Position numbers and translations under genes: made by a program. From UBA6921 sp031363085 (GTDB lineage Bacteria; Pseudomonadota; Gammaproteobacteria; SG8-11): a DNA stretch of 24,650 bases. The stretch covers positions 1 to 24,650 of the forward strand of contig JANLTU010000175.1 of the NCBI GenBank assembly GCA_031363085.1, given 5' to 3'. The notes under the pieces were generated by a model. The model had not been told where the DNA came from. It was given only the letters and a program-made list of their open reading frames with translations, and made no database searches. This document shows, piece after piece, positions 1 through 7,472 of the stretch. Numbering within the stretch: the stretch's first letter is position 1; each line of letters starts with the position of its first letter.

Positions 1-75
1 GACACCGCGAATCGCTTCCACGGCCACCTTCGCTTTGAACTCTCCACTGAACATCTTCCGCTTTGATTCAATCAC
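1..75 (-). CDS. IS3-family transposase OrfA, N-terminal fragment (runs off window edge)
   Basis: Twenty-five codons are visible, starting at a GTG (73-75) with an AAGGAG ribosome-binding site six bases upstream. The peptide reads (M)IESKRKMFSGEFKAKVAVE and continues with AIRGV. This matches the N-terminus of IS3-family OrfA proteins, whose first helix of the HTH_Tnp_1 DNA-binding domain typically contains a (R/K)xFSxEFKxKVALEA-type stretch. OrfA binds the element ends and, after programmed frameshifting, forms the OrfAB transposase with the DDE domain. Only the extreme N-terminus is in the window, so it cannot be told whether the element is intact. The gene reads leftward, away from the polysaccharide cluster. 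The family call rests on a short but characteristic stretch; the subgroup cannot be assigned. Confidence 0.75.
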   Translation of the reverse strand, partial: MIESKRKMFSGEFKAKVAVEAIRGV

Positions 76-162
76 AACCTGCTCCTTTTTCACAGCAGGC
101 TACTCTCTTAATTCATTGCCCGAAAATCGGGGTCCACTATACCGCCCTCTCTTGAAATTGCC
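76..162. mobile_element. Probable terminal region of the IS3-family element
   Basis: This stretch lies between the OrfA start and the stop codon of the last glycosyltransferase gene. On the (-) strand it contains TAGTGGACCCCGATTTTCGGG (about 122-142), a GC-rich imperfect palindrome of the kind seen at IS ends. I infer the element boundary at about 139-142, some 20 bases beyond the glycosyltransferase stop. The other end is outside the window, so the inverted repeat and any target duplication cannot be verified. Confidence 0.4.
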
Positions 163-933
163 TCACTGAACTGACCTGGGCTCAACTTTTATGCGAACTC
201 GAAAAAGCCTGTAATACAGCTTCGAGATCAGTTTGTAAGTCAGTTTAATTACCACAGCAATGGGACCAAGAAACCCAAACAGGGGTATCGCTTCAAAATT
301 AGTACGCAAAATCCCCATGTATGAATTATTTGAAAATCCACCTTCTTCTTGGAGAGTTGCCACAACATTCGAACTAGTCACGTGTGGCTTCTTGTTGAAG
401 ATTTTTATGAAATATTCAATATCTGACCCGCGTAGCCCCAACCTGAATCGCTCACTCTTTAACAGAGTCGCCGAACCAAAGGTTGCATAGTGAGGATTGT
501 GCAACCCAAATTTCATTAACCCCAGTCGAGACGGTAGCGCGTGGGTCTTCCGGGTAACAAATCCATTATGGAAAAAGTCGACGTCTGCCACAAAGAGATC
601 ACTCTTTTCGAGAGCCGCGACTACCCTGCTCGCTAATACTTTCCCCGTGAATATGTCATCACTACCCAGCCACCCGATAAACTCTGTATCGCACGCATCT
701 AGGCCCTTGTTCAGCGCATCGAATATTCCTTTGTCTGACTCAGAAATAAAGACATCATAGCTAACAAGACAATTTTTGATTAGTTCCTTGATATCGTTGG
801 TCGAATCTCCGTCAATAACCACAATCTTTACCGTTTGAATATCGTCGAAACACCTAATGCTGCGAATTGCGCGTTCAATCCGCGAATCATTGTAGCTGGG
901 CAAGATAATCGAAAGTCGTCTATTTCCAGTCAT
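163..933 (-). CDS. Family 2 glycosyltransferase
   Basis: A 256-residue GT-A fold glycosyltransferase of family GT2, expected to add a sugar to the lipid-linked repeat unit at the cytoplasmic face of the inner membrane. Counting from the ATG at 933, the N-terminal strand SIILPSYND (8-16), VIDGDSTND (39-47), the SESDKGIFDALNKG segment (64-77, typical of WcaA-like enzymes) and GSDD (90-93, the DXD-type metal/nucleotide site) are all present. The C-terminal 40 residues are hydrophobic and basic and may associate with the membrane. I prefer the ATG at 933, which overlaps the upstream epimerase by 14 bases. A TTG at 948 would add five residues. Donor and acceptor are unknown. It is the last gene of the cluster before the insertion sequence. 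Confidence 0.85.
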   Translation of the reverse strand: MTGNRRLSIILPSYNDSRIERAIRSIRCFDDIQTVKIVVIDGDSTNDIKELIKNCLVSYDVFISESDKGIFDALNKGLDACDTEFIGWLGSDDIFTGKVLASRVVAALEKSDLFVADVDFFHNGFVTRKTHALPSRLGLMKFGLHNPHYATFGSATLLKSERFRLGLRGSDIEYFIKIFNKKPHVTSSNVVATLQEEGGFSNNSYMGILRTNFEAIPLFGFLGPIAVVIKLTYKLISKLYYRLFRVRIKVEPRSVQ

Positions 934-1909
934 CGATGATCCTATCAATCAGATCATACAATCCACGCTGAAAATCCACTTTCGGCATCCACCCTAGCTC
1001 TTGCAAAGCCAGCGTTGAATCTGCAAATCTACCAATGTCTCCCATAGGCTTTGATATATCAAAAACTACCTCCTCAGTTTCAATCTTCGGATGCATTTGT
1101 ATAAGCCTAGCAACTTCAGAGATCGTCGTGCAGTGATTTGGACCAATCATAAACGTACTATGAGAACCTGAATAAGCCAACGCTAACTGGATTGCCGAAA
1201 CAACGTCTGCGACATGCAGAAAGGCCCTGCCTTGACGACCGTCACCCCAAACCGACAATTTTTTGTCGGCTGCATTGATTGCTTTAAATATAAGCGCGGG
1301 TATGACTTGAGATGTGTCGTCTCGATATGCGCATGGCCAACCATATACATTGTGCAAATCGAGCACAGTGCATCGTGTATCTGTCCCCTTGGTAGCAAGC
1401 CGGAATTCTATTTCTCCAACGAGCTTGCTCCACCCATAACCCGATTCCGGTTCTGCAGGAAATTTATTTGATTCAGACAACATCGACGCTTGAACAGAAC
1501 GCTGCAAGTGCTGAGGATACGAGCAGGCCGTACCGAGGTAAATGAATCGTCCAGGCTTGGATTGATTTACTACACGGGCCACACTGGTATTGATTAATAG
1601 ATTCTTCTGAAAAACACTCCACTCATTCGAGAATACATACCCGATCCCCGCTACGATATCGGCGATGTGGATAAGAACATCCGATGTACCCATGTCGCGA
1701 TACCAATCATGATCCGAAATGATATCAGTATGGCGGAAGGTGAAGTTGCTATGCGATAAAAGGTCTTCAATATTTTTCTTGCTCCCTCTCCATAAGTTAT
1801 CAATACCGACCACCGCAAGACCATTGTCGAGCAGAGCACGGGCAGTATTTGATCCAATCATTCCAGCGACGCCGGTAACATATACTTTTTTTGTGACTTG
1901 CGTTTTCAT
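920..1909 (-). CDS. NAD(P)-dependent epimerase/dehydratase, extended SDR family
   Basis: A 329-residue extended short-chain dehydrogenase, a cytoplasmic nucleotide-sugar-modifying enzyme. The Rossmann motif GVAGMIG is at 13-19, the active-site region GTACSYP at 126-132, and the catalytic pair Y158/K162 lies in YGWSK. The GTACSYP segment recalls the GSSC(I/V)YP motif of GDP-fucose synthase-like and GDP-mannose epimerase-like enzymes, so a GDP-sugar substrate is plausible but not shown. Family members include 4-epimerases, 3,5-epimerases, 4-reductases and decarboxylases, and the sequence does not let me choose. Its ATG overlaps the FkbM gene stop as ATGA, and its 3' end overlaps the GT2 gene, so it is translationally coupled on both sides. 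Confidence 0.85.
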   Translation of the reverse strand: MKTQVTKKVYVTGVAGMIGSNTARALLDNGLAVVGIDNLWRGSKKNIEDLLSHSNFTFRHTDIISDHDWYRDMGTSDVLIHIADIVAGIGYVFSNEWSVFQKNLLINTSVARVVNQSKPGRFIYLGTACSYPQHLQRSVQASMLSESNKFPAEPESGYGWSKLVGEIEFRLATKGTDTRCTVLDLHNVYGWPCAYRDDTSQVIPALIFKAINAADKKLSVWGDGRQGRAFLHVADVVSAIQLALAYSGSHSTFMIGPNHCTTISEVARLIQMHPKIETEEVVFDISKPMGDIGRFADSTLALQELGWMPKVDFQRGLYDLIDRIIDDWK

Positions 1910-2724
1910 TTTTTTACCTTGATGCGAGACTGAGGATGCTGAAATACAAAATTATTGATGTATCGGTTGGAATCTGGATTGAAGTTAGTACCAATACGGA
2001 TTTTCAGGTCATCCTCCAACTGAATTTCGCGAATGTCTTCCCCTGAAAACAATTCAAAGGCCCCGGATTGAAATATGTAGCAGTCATATCCCAGATCTTT
2101 CAACAGACCGAAAACTGCTGAATAATTAGCATTGTGCCTCGCCTCGATCTCGCAGATAACTAACGGATGATGTTTGGAAAGCAGGGCTACGGCTCCTTTA
2201 AAAACCTCCAATTCGTAGCCCTCAACGTCGACCTTGAGCACATCAACAGTTCTACCAACTGCAAGTTTTACGGGGAGAAATGAGTCAAGCGTAACCTGCT
2301 CAACCTGATCAATACGTGAATCACAAAGGTTGGCAACCGGATTGCTGCGACTCAGGGTAGCCGAATGAAGCGCATTTGAATCTAATCCGGGTGTATACAA
2401 ATTTACAAAACCGCAGACGCTACCCACCGCAGCCTGGACCACATTGATCTTCGTTCCGAAGACAACTCTGCTGATGTATCTATTGTGTACATTTCCCGGC
2501 TCAAATGCATAAACCTGCCTCGATACCCGATTCAGAATCCATGAATAGGAACCCATCGCCGCCCCAACATCTACAGCAACATCAATTGACCCAGCAGGAA
2601 GAGCGCTCAGGAATCGCATTTCTACTTCAGGGAAGTGAACTCTACTCCATATAAATCTCCTGAAAAGACCATCGAGTAAAGGAAAATCCGATAGCAGCGC
2701 CTTTCCGAGTTTCTTGATAGCCAT
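1906..2724 (-). CDS. FkbM-family methyltransferase
   Basis: A 272-residue SAM-dependent methyltransferase of the FkbM family, which O-methylates hydroxyls in polyketides and in surface sugars. The SAM-binding motif I, VDVGAAMGSYS, is at 51-61; the acidic residue ending motif II lies in AFEPG near 73-77; and the family signature DVLKVDVEGYE is at 161-171. Methylation in a polysaccharide cluster may modify a repeat-unit sugar or cap a chain end; the acceptor is not deducible. The gene begins 18 bases after the preceding glycosyltransferase and ends in an ATGA overlap with the epimerase, through an A-rich run (AAAAAAATGA). There is no signal peptide, so the cytoplasm is expected. Confidence 0.88.
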   Translation of the reverse strand: MAIKKLGKALLSDFPLLDGLFRRFIWSRVHFPEVEMRFLSALPAGSIDVAVDVGAAMGSYSWILNRVSRQVYAFEPGNVHNRYISRVVFGTKINVVQAAVGSVCGFVNLYTPGLDSNALHSATLSRSNPVANLCDSRIDQVEQVTLDSFLPVKLAVGRTVDVLKVDVEGYELEVFKGAVALLSKHHPLVICEIEARHNANYSAVFGLLKDLGYDCYIFQSGAFELFSGEDIREIQLEDDLKIRIGTNFNPDSNRYINNFVFQHPQSRIKVKK

Positions 2725-2742
2725 ACAAATATCTCAATTAAT

Positions 2743-3873
2743 CTACGAATTAAAGTCAAAGGCTAACTTCTCGAATGATCTTTGCACTGCGGGTAGGCCA
2801 TATTTAGAGCTTACGATACGCTCAAATCGAGGTGACCTGTCTTTCACTTTGGATGAGGAAGTGAGTGATTCCAACGCTAAGCTGAGCTCTTCTATTGACG
2901 AATGAACTGTCACCATGTCAGAACCGAAATATAAGGCAAGACTTCTGAAAAAAGGCTGATCCAACGCGGCAATGTGAGTACCTGTTGCGAGAGCGTCGAG
3001 CGCAGATGCTGATAAAGAACAGGAGTAGCCCGATACGTAGGGAAACATCGCTACAGAACACTTCGATATTTCCATAAGATAAGCGTCCTTGTCACTCAAG
3101 TATTCTACTGTGCGAGTGCTAACGTTCTCAACCTTCCCGCCACCTATCGCTAGAAAACTCTTCGATGGATGTTCCAGGGCCATACGAGAAAAGTCATCAA
3201 AATTCTTAAATCTGGTTCGGTATCCTATGAAACAGACGGAGTGACTCGACTGACCATTCTCAATAACTGAAAGTATTGGAGATACGGGGTGGTGAATCAC
3301 AGATACGTTGGTTACATTCAACTTGCTTGGATACTCTTGGACGAGCTTGTCGCGTATAAAATCATCAAGCACAACAAGAATTATCTGACTTTCAACTTTT
3401 CGTGAACGCAACCATTTAGCCGACCAATATCCGAGGCGCTTAAAGCTCTGAGGAGATTTCTCGAATAGTCCTTCGAGCTCACCATGCAAAACCACGTGCA
3501 CCCCGAACTTGCGAAGAAATCGGTTCGAAATCTCCATCAGCCACAGAGTCGTGGGGAGAACACAGGATACAAATAACACATCGCCAGAGCGGAGCTTAAA
3601 CATATGGTTCAACACAACATAAAGTTCGAGAAAAGTTTTGCGTATCAGACGTCTCTTTTCTGGATTCATTACCGGAACGGACCTACACCAGAATCTAGAA
3701 GTCAGCGCATCTGGCAATGTGGCCAGCGTGCTCTTCGATGCGCAGAGTATAAGTTCAAAGCACTCCGCAATCGATGTACTGGAGGTCAACGCAGCCAAAT
3801 AACCTTCTATCAGGGAGATATGCTGAGTACCAACCTTGCTTGGTTCTAGAAAATAGAATCGACGCCTTTCCAT
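2743..3873 (-). CDS. Probable GT-B fold (GT4-like) glycosyltransferase
   Basis: A 376-residue soluble protein with the two-domain layout of GT-B glycosyltransferases. The N-terminal half has the EPSKVGTQHISLIEGYLAA start and an HGELEG segment near residue 129, in the position where GT4 enzymes carry an HGxx-type acceptor-side motif. The C-terminal half has a Rossmann-like nucleotide-sugar domain with SLSASALDALATGTHIAALD, the usual 'choose-the-spot' loop of GT4 family proteins (E/S...ALAxGxPV). The canonical EX7E motif is not evident, so it is a divergent member. It would transfer one sugar to the lipid-linked repeat at the inner leaflet. It starts one base after the C-methyltransferase stop codon and shares no obvious strong ribosome-binding site, suggesting coupling. 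Specificity is unknown. Confidence 0.7.
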   Translation of the reverse strand: MERRRFYFLEPSKVGTQHISLIEGYLAALTSSTSIAECFELILCASKSTLATLPDALTSRFWCRSVPVMNPEKRRLIRKTFLELYVVLNHMFKLRSGDVLFVSCVLPTTLWLMEISNRFLRKFGVHVVLHGELEGLFEKSPQSFKRLGYWSAKWLRSRKVESQIILVVLDDFIRDKLVQEYPSKLNVTNVSVIHHPVSPILSVIENGQSSHSVCFIGYRTRFKNFDDFSRMALEHPSKSFLAIGGGKVENVSTRTVEYLSDKDAYLMEISKCSVAMFPYVSGYSCSLSASALDALATGTHIAALDQPFFRSLALYFGSDMVTVHSSIEELSLALESLTSSSKVKDRSPRFERIVSSKYGLPAVQRSFEKLAFDFNS

Positions 3874-3874
3874 C

Positions 3875-5104
3875 TCAAGCTAACGATAGCGTTGGCAGTG
3901 GATAAACAAGTTGTAATCCAGCGTAACGAATTTGGCTTTCAAAAAACTTCCTGAAGTGCCACGGCAGAACCAATACATAATCCGGCTTGCTAGCGATTAG
4001 TTCTGCTTCATTGACGATAGGAATATGTGTGCCTGGCGTACAGGCTCCAAATTTATCGGGATTAATCTCACCAATGGACGCTATCATCGACGAGCCAATC
4101 CCGCAGTATTGAAGAATAACATTTCCCTTTGTTGACGCGCCGAGAGCTGCAACGGTCTTTCCGGCAAGTTTTGCATCCGTTAGGAACTTTAGGAGTGCTC
4201 GCTTCGACTCCCGAACGCTTTTTTCAAACTTGATATAAGTATGTAGATCGTCCAGTCCTTGAGCCCGTTCGGAATCCACTGTCTGCGGCACAGAAGGTGA
4301 AATGCTTAAATGACCACTTAACTTCTGCGCGGTTATAGAAAAACTTCCGCCGTTAACTTCGTTCAATTCGACATCGACAACTTTCAAGCCTACGCGCTCA
4401 GCCATCCATAGGATCTGTGCAAGCGAATAATACTCAAGATGCTCGTGGCATACGGTGTCATAGGAATTCGTGGACAGCATTAGCGGCATATAGCTCTGCT
4501 CAAAAACCCACACACCGTTACTATCAAGAATTTCAGCCACTTCCCGCATAAAGGCAAGAGGGTCTTCGAGATCATAAAACATTGAGAATGACGTAACGAC
4601 TTTGGCCTTCCGGCCACCGTACTTATCCATGTAAGAACTCGAACTGAAGAAGTCCGGAATCAACTCTATATTCGAGGTGTAGAACTGTTTAAATTTACTA
4701 GCAGTTGGATCAATACCAACAAGGATACAATCGTCTATTCCATATTGTTTGAGAGTAGTCGCATCATTACTTCCAATGTCAACGATGATGTCTTGTTTTT
4801 CGATAATTCCTAAGCGCTTGATTCTCTCAACTTTCGCCTTCAAATGGGCAACCATCGAAGGATTGAGTCCCGACCTATACCCATAGTTCTCACCATACAT
4901 CTCTTCAAGTGAGTACGAATGCGCGAGTTGTAACAGGCCACATTTATTTTCACCAACACATTTCACCAGCGTTAGTGGCCCCGATGTAATAGGCGTATGC
5001 ATGCTCTTCGGAAATACACCGGTAAGGGTTTGCTCCCCCAACTCGAGCACCTTGACTAAGTTGTCGTTACCACAAATTCTGCATACGGAAATTGACTTAT
5101 ACAC
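3875..5104 (-). CDS. NDP-hexose C-methyltransferase-like SAM methyltransferase
   Basis: A 409-residue protein with the three-part layout of sugar C-methyltransferases (TylC3/TcaB9 type). It has an N-terminal zinc-binding domain with C8, C11, C49 and C55. A central SAM-binding domain has VDIGSNDATTL at about 108-118 and the active-site CHEHLEYYS segment at 219-227. A C-terminal domain carries VNGGSF at 250-255 and GASTKGN at 322-328. YGYRSG (74-79) holds the tyrosines expected near the active site. Known relatives methylate carbon 3 of a 4-keto-6-deoxy NDP-sugar, making branched sugars. In this cluster the 4-keto products of RfbB and of the two Gmd-type dehydratases are candidate substrates (inference). 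The start is a GTG at 5104 with GGAGG nine bases upstream. Length is normal for the family. Confidence 0.85.
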   Translation of the reverse strand: MYKSISVCRICGNDNLVKVLELGEQTLTGVFPKSMHTPITSGPLTLVKCVGENKCGLLQLAHSYSLEEMYGENYGYRSGLNPSMVAHLKAKVERIKRLGIIEKQDIIVDIGSNDATTLKQYGIDDCILVGIDPTASKFKQFYTSNIELIPDFFSSSSYMDKYGGRKAKVVTSFSMFYDLEDPLAFMREVAEILDSNGVWVFEQSYMPLMLSTNSYDTVCHEHLEYYSLAQILWMAERVGLKVVDVELNEVNGGSFSITAQKLSGHLSISPSVPQTVDSERAQGLDDLHTYIKFEKSVRESKRALLKFLTDAKLAGKTVAALGASTKGNVILQYCGIGSSMIASIGEINPDKFGACTPGTHIPIVNEAELIASKPDYVLVLPWHFRKFFESQIRYAGLQLVYPLPTLSLA

Positions 5105-5136
5105 TCTGAATCGCCTCCAACATTCAATCCTTATTT

Positions 5137-5156
5137 AGGCACATGATGTAGTGCCT
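5137..5156. repeat. Inverted repeat between the DUF6311-like and C-methyltransferase genes
   Basis: A 6-bp inverted repeat AGGCAC/GTGCCT with an 8-base loop sits in the 72-bp gap. It is not followed by a T-run on the (-) strand, so it is a weak terminator candidate at best. It may act as an mRNA hairpin that modulates stability within the operon. Confidence 0.3.
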
Positions 5157-5176
5157 TACTTTAAGCCGGTCAAATT

Positions 5177-7414
5177 CTACTGGTTATCGTTCACAGTTGA
5201 AATGCTGAGTTTCTTGACCTCCGCCCCAGGTACAACCTTATCCGCCTCAACGACAGACACGTCGTCGAAGTCCGAATAATGTCCAGATATTGAATCGCCG
5301 ATGTAAAGAATTATATAGTTTGATGATCCTGCAATAAACACGTGCGAAAACTCTACGCCGTCCGTTGGTGTAAAGTAGGACGCGGTACCGTCCACTACGA
5401 TGGCGGCTGAAGAGATAAATGGGGCCGTTCCTTTAATCCATGTGAAACGAAGGACATAAGTTGAGCCAGCAGTTAGCCATAACGTCTGCCTCGTATTCCC
5501 CGCCGCCGCTGCGCGATTCGTGACACGCAGCTTTCCATTAACTGTTGACAACTTGGCTGAATTTCCACTCCGCCAATTCGTTGTGCCGCTTGCAAAGTTG
5601 CCGTTGGTGACTTTTTCAACCGACTTGTCGCCCTTCTTGATAGTTACTAGACCGTCCAACAAGTACAACTCGTCAACGTCGCTAGGACATTGAGAGCATC
5701 GTCTCCAACCGGGTGCTACTACATTAAAACCGTCAATTTTAGCTAAAATATCAACTGAATTATCGATATGTTCTAGTGCTTGAGGGACGAGGTTGTCATC
5801 AATGACATAGATAGATTCGCGATCATATCTCCCAGATTTGATAATTTGACCTGATAATTCTTGGGCTCGGCTGATCTTCGCCACATCCACTCGCGCAAAG
5901 TAAGCTGCGTCCGTCGCGAGACGATTCTTGCTTGCATAGTCTGCAAGGACGTTCCAGTTATTCATTGCATTTACGGGAGTAATGTGTACAAGTTTTTTGT
6001 ACATTGGAGCGGCGGCACGCCAAAACTCGCTCTTCAAAGGTGTTTCCCATTCTGATTCTGGCTCGTTCATAAAGTTAGGTTTAAGATTTTTCCAACCAGC
6101 ATGGGTATCTGCAATCTGTAGGAAGAAGGCAAATCCAAGCAACGCGGTTACTTTGTGATTTTTATGGCTTACTACGATGTATACTATTAGAAATGTAATA
6201 GCGTATTGTGCTGGCCATATCATTCGTCCAGCGGCACGAAATATTTCCGTAAACTGACCCAGCGAGGCGGGTAGTGGAAACACATAAACATGCGGTCCAA
6301 GTGCCAGCTTGTTAGTAAATGCGTACGCGGTGAGAAAGAGTAGAGCAATCACAAGGGCAGTATTCTGTTTCAAAACGCGGAACAAACTAGTGCGCCCTGA
6401 AAGCAAGATTGGAATCACAGCGACAAACAAAATTAAGACGCCTAGCCCTGGGTATGCAAAACCTTCAAAATCACCAACGCCCGCTCTGGCAATGTCCTTC
6501 AATACATAGGAAAATCCGCCGGGATCAATGAATGTCAGCAAATTTGCCCGGTAATATCCATAAGAATTCCCTCCGCCATAATCACCGCCAACGGTGAAGT
6601 ATCCTGCTTGCCAGCAAGTTATGAACAACAGAATCAGGGTAACAATTACTTCGTTTCTTAGCTTACCGTTTGATAGGTCACGTCGGAGTGCTGCGGAAAT
6701 TAAATTGGACAGCCAAAAGACGAACACCATAGCCAGCAGGTATGCGTGCACTAATGCCGTTACGGAAACCAGTATTGACCAAGCAGAAATGCGGTTATCC
6801 TGGTTTTTGCGAAGAGACAAATACAGTCCGGCAATAATTAAGAAGTGTCCGACAAGCGCCTCATGTCCATATAAGCGCCAAAGCATTGGTGGTGAGAAAA
6901 CAAACAAGCCGGTCACGAAGAAACAGTTGATTTTGCTTTCTGAAATCGTCGCGACCAATTTCCAGCTAAACCACGCCATCATTACGAAGCACAGTAAATA
7001 CCAGTAACCAAAATATTGAAATGTTTTCGGAAGAAAGTAAGAAATAGTTTTAAAAGGAATAGCAAGTAAAGGAATTGAATCCGTGTACACAATCGAATTG
7101 CTAAATTCAAGGCCATAGTTCGGGCTTAGTCCAATAGGGAAACCCCACGGACCATAGCGATAAAAGTTCCAACCCAAGAAGTGTTCAACTGGGTCAGCTA
7201 CGCTGAGCCACGCTATGTTTTGAGATTCCAATACTTTTGGGCCGACTACAAAATAGAACGCAGTAATGCCAAGAAGAATTGGTATCAAGGGATCCAGTTT
7301 CGATGGGGCCACGTTCCAACTTTTTATTATTAGAAATAGTCGACCGAAATTGCCAAGGATCCAAATCCAAGTCTTGCTACCTATTCCTGAAGCCTCCTCG
7401 GTTCTTGGAGTCAT
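5177..7414 (-). CDS. DUF6311-like multi-spanning membrane protein with C-terminal carbohydrate-binding-like domain
   Basis: A 745-residue integral membrane protein. Residues about 42-445 hold roughly ten or more hydrophobic segments. Between the first two lies DPVEHFLGWNFYRYGPWGFP (74-93) followed by NYGLEFSNSIVYTDSIPLL (99-117), which I recognise as the conserved block of DUF6311 proteins. Asp74 sits where GT-C glycosyltransferases keep their catalytic Asp in the first extracytoplasmic loop. Residues 446-600 are a soluble region ending in a WRRCSQC segment (C573, C576), presumably periplasmic. Residues 602-723 form an extra domain, beginning NGNFASGTTNW and ending DFDDVSVVEA, with the pattern of CBM_4_9-like beta-sandwich modules. 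It could add a side-branch sugar from a polyprenyl carrier in the periplasm (inference). Start at ATG 7414 has GAGGAGG seven bases upstream. Confidence 0.75.
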   Translation of the reverse strand: MTPRTEEASGIGSKTWIWILGNFGRLFLIIKSWNVAPSKLDPLIPILLGITAFYFVVGPKVLESQNIAWLSVADPVEHFLGWNFYRYGPWGFPIGLSPNYGLEFSNSIVYTDSIPLLAIPFKTISYFLPKTFQYFGYWYLLCFVMMAWFSWKLVATISESKINCFFVTGLFVFSPPMLWRLYGHEALVGHFLIIAGLYLSLRKNQDNRISAWSILVSVTALVHAYLLAMVFVFWLSNLISAALRRDLSNGKLRNEVIVTLILLFITCWQAGYFTVGGDYGGGNSYGYYRANLLTFIDPGGFSYVLKDIARAGVGDFEGFAYPGLGVLILFVAVIPILLSGRTSLFRVLKQNTALVIALLFLTAYAFTNKLALGPHVYVFPLPASLGQFTEIFRAAGRMIWPAQYAITFLIVYIVVSHKNHKVTALLGFAFFLQIADTHAGWKNLKPNFMNEPESEWETPLKSEFWRAAAPMYKKLVHITPVNAMNNWNVLADYASKNRLATDAAYFARVDVAKISRAQELSGQIIKSGRYDRESIYVIDDNLVPQALEHIDNSVDILAKIDGFNVVAPGWRRCSQCPSDVDELYLLDGLVTIKKGDKSVEKVTNGNFASGTTNWRSGNSAKLSTVNGKLRVTNRAAAAGNTRQTLWLTAGSTYVLRFTWIKGTAPFISSAAIVVDGTASYFTPTDGVEFSHVFIAGSSNYIILYIGDSISGHYSDFDDVSVVEADKVVPGAEVKKLSISTVNDNQ

Positions 7415-7429
7415 TTTGAAGCCTCCTCG
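7388..7429. repeat. 13-bp direct repeat duplicating the ribosome-binding site of the DUF6311-like gene
   Basis: TGAAGCCTCCTCG occurs at 7388-7400 and 7417-7429 (29-bp period). The right copy holds the GAGGAGG ribosome-binding site used for the start codon at 7412-7414. The left copy lies inside the coding region at about codons 5-9 and has no start codon at a suitable distance. This may be a small tandem duplication. Confidence 0.7.
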
Positions 7430-7472
7430 TTTTTTGTTTTCTCATCGCTCATACCCGGCTACGAAAAATTCT

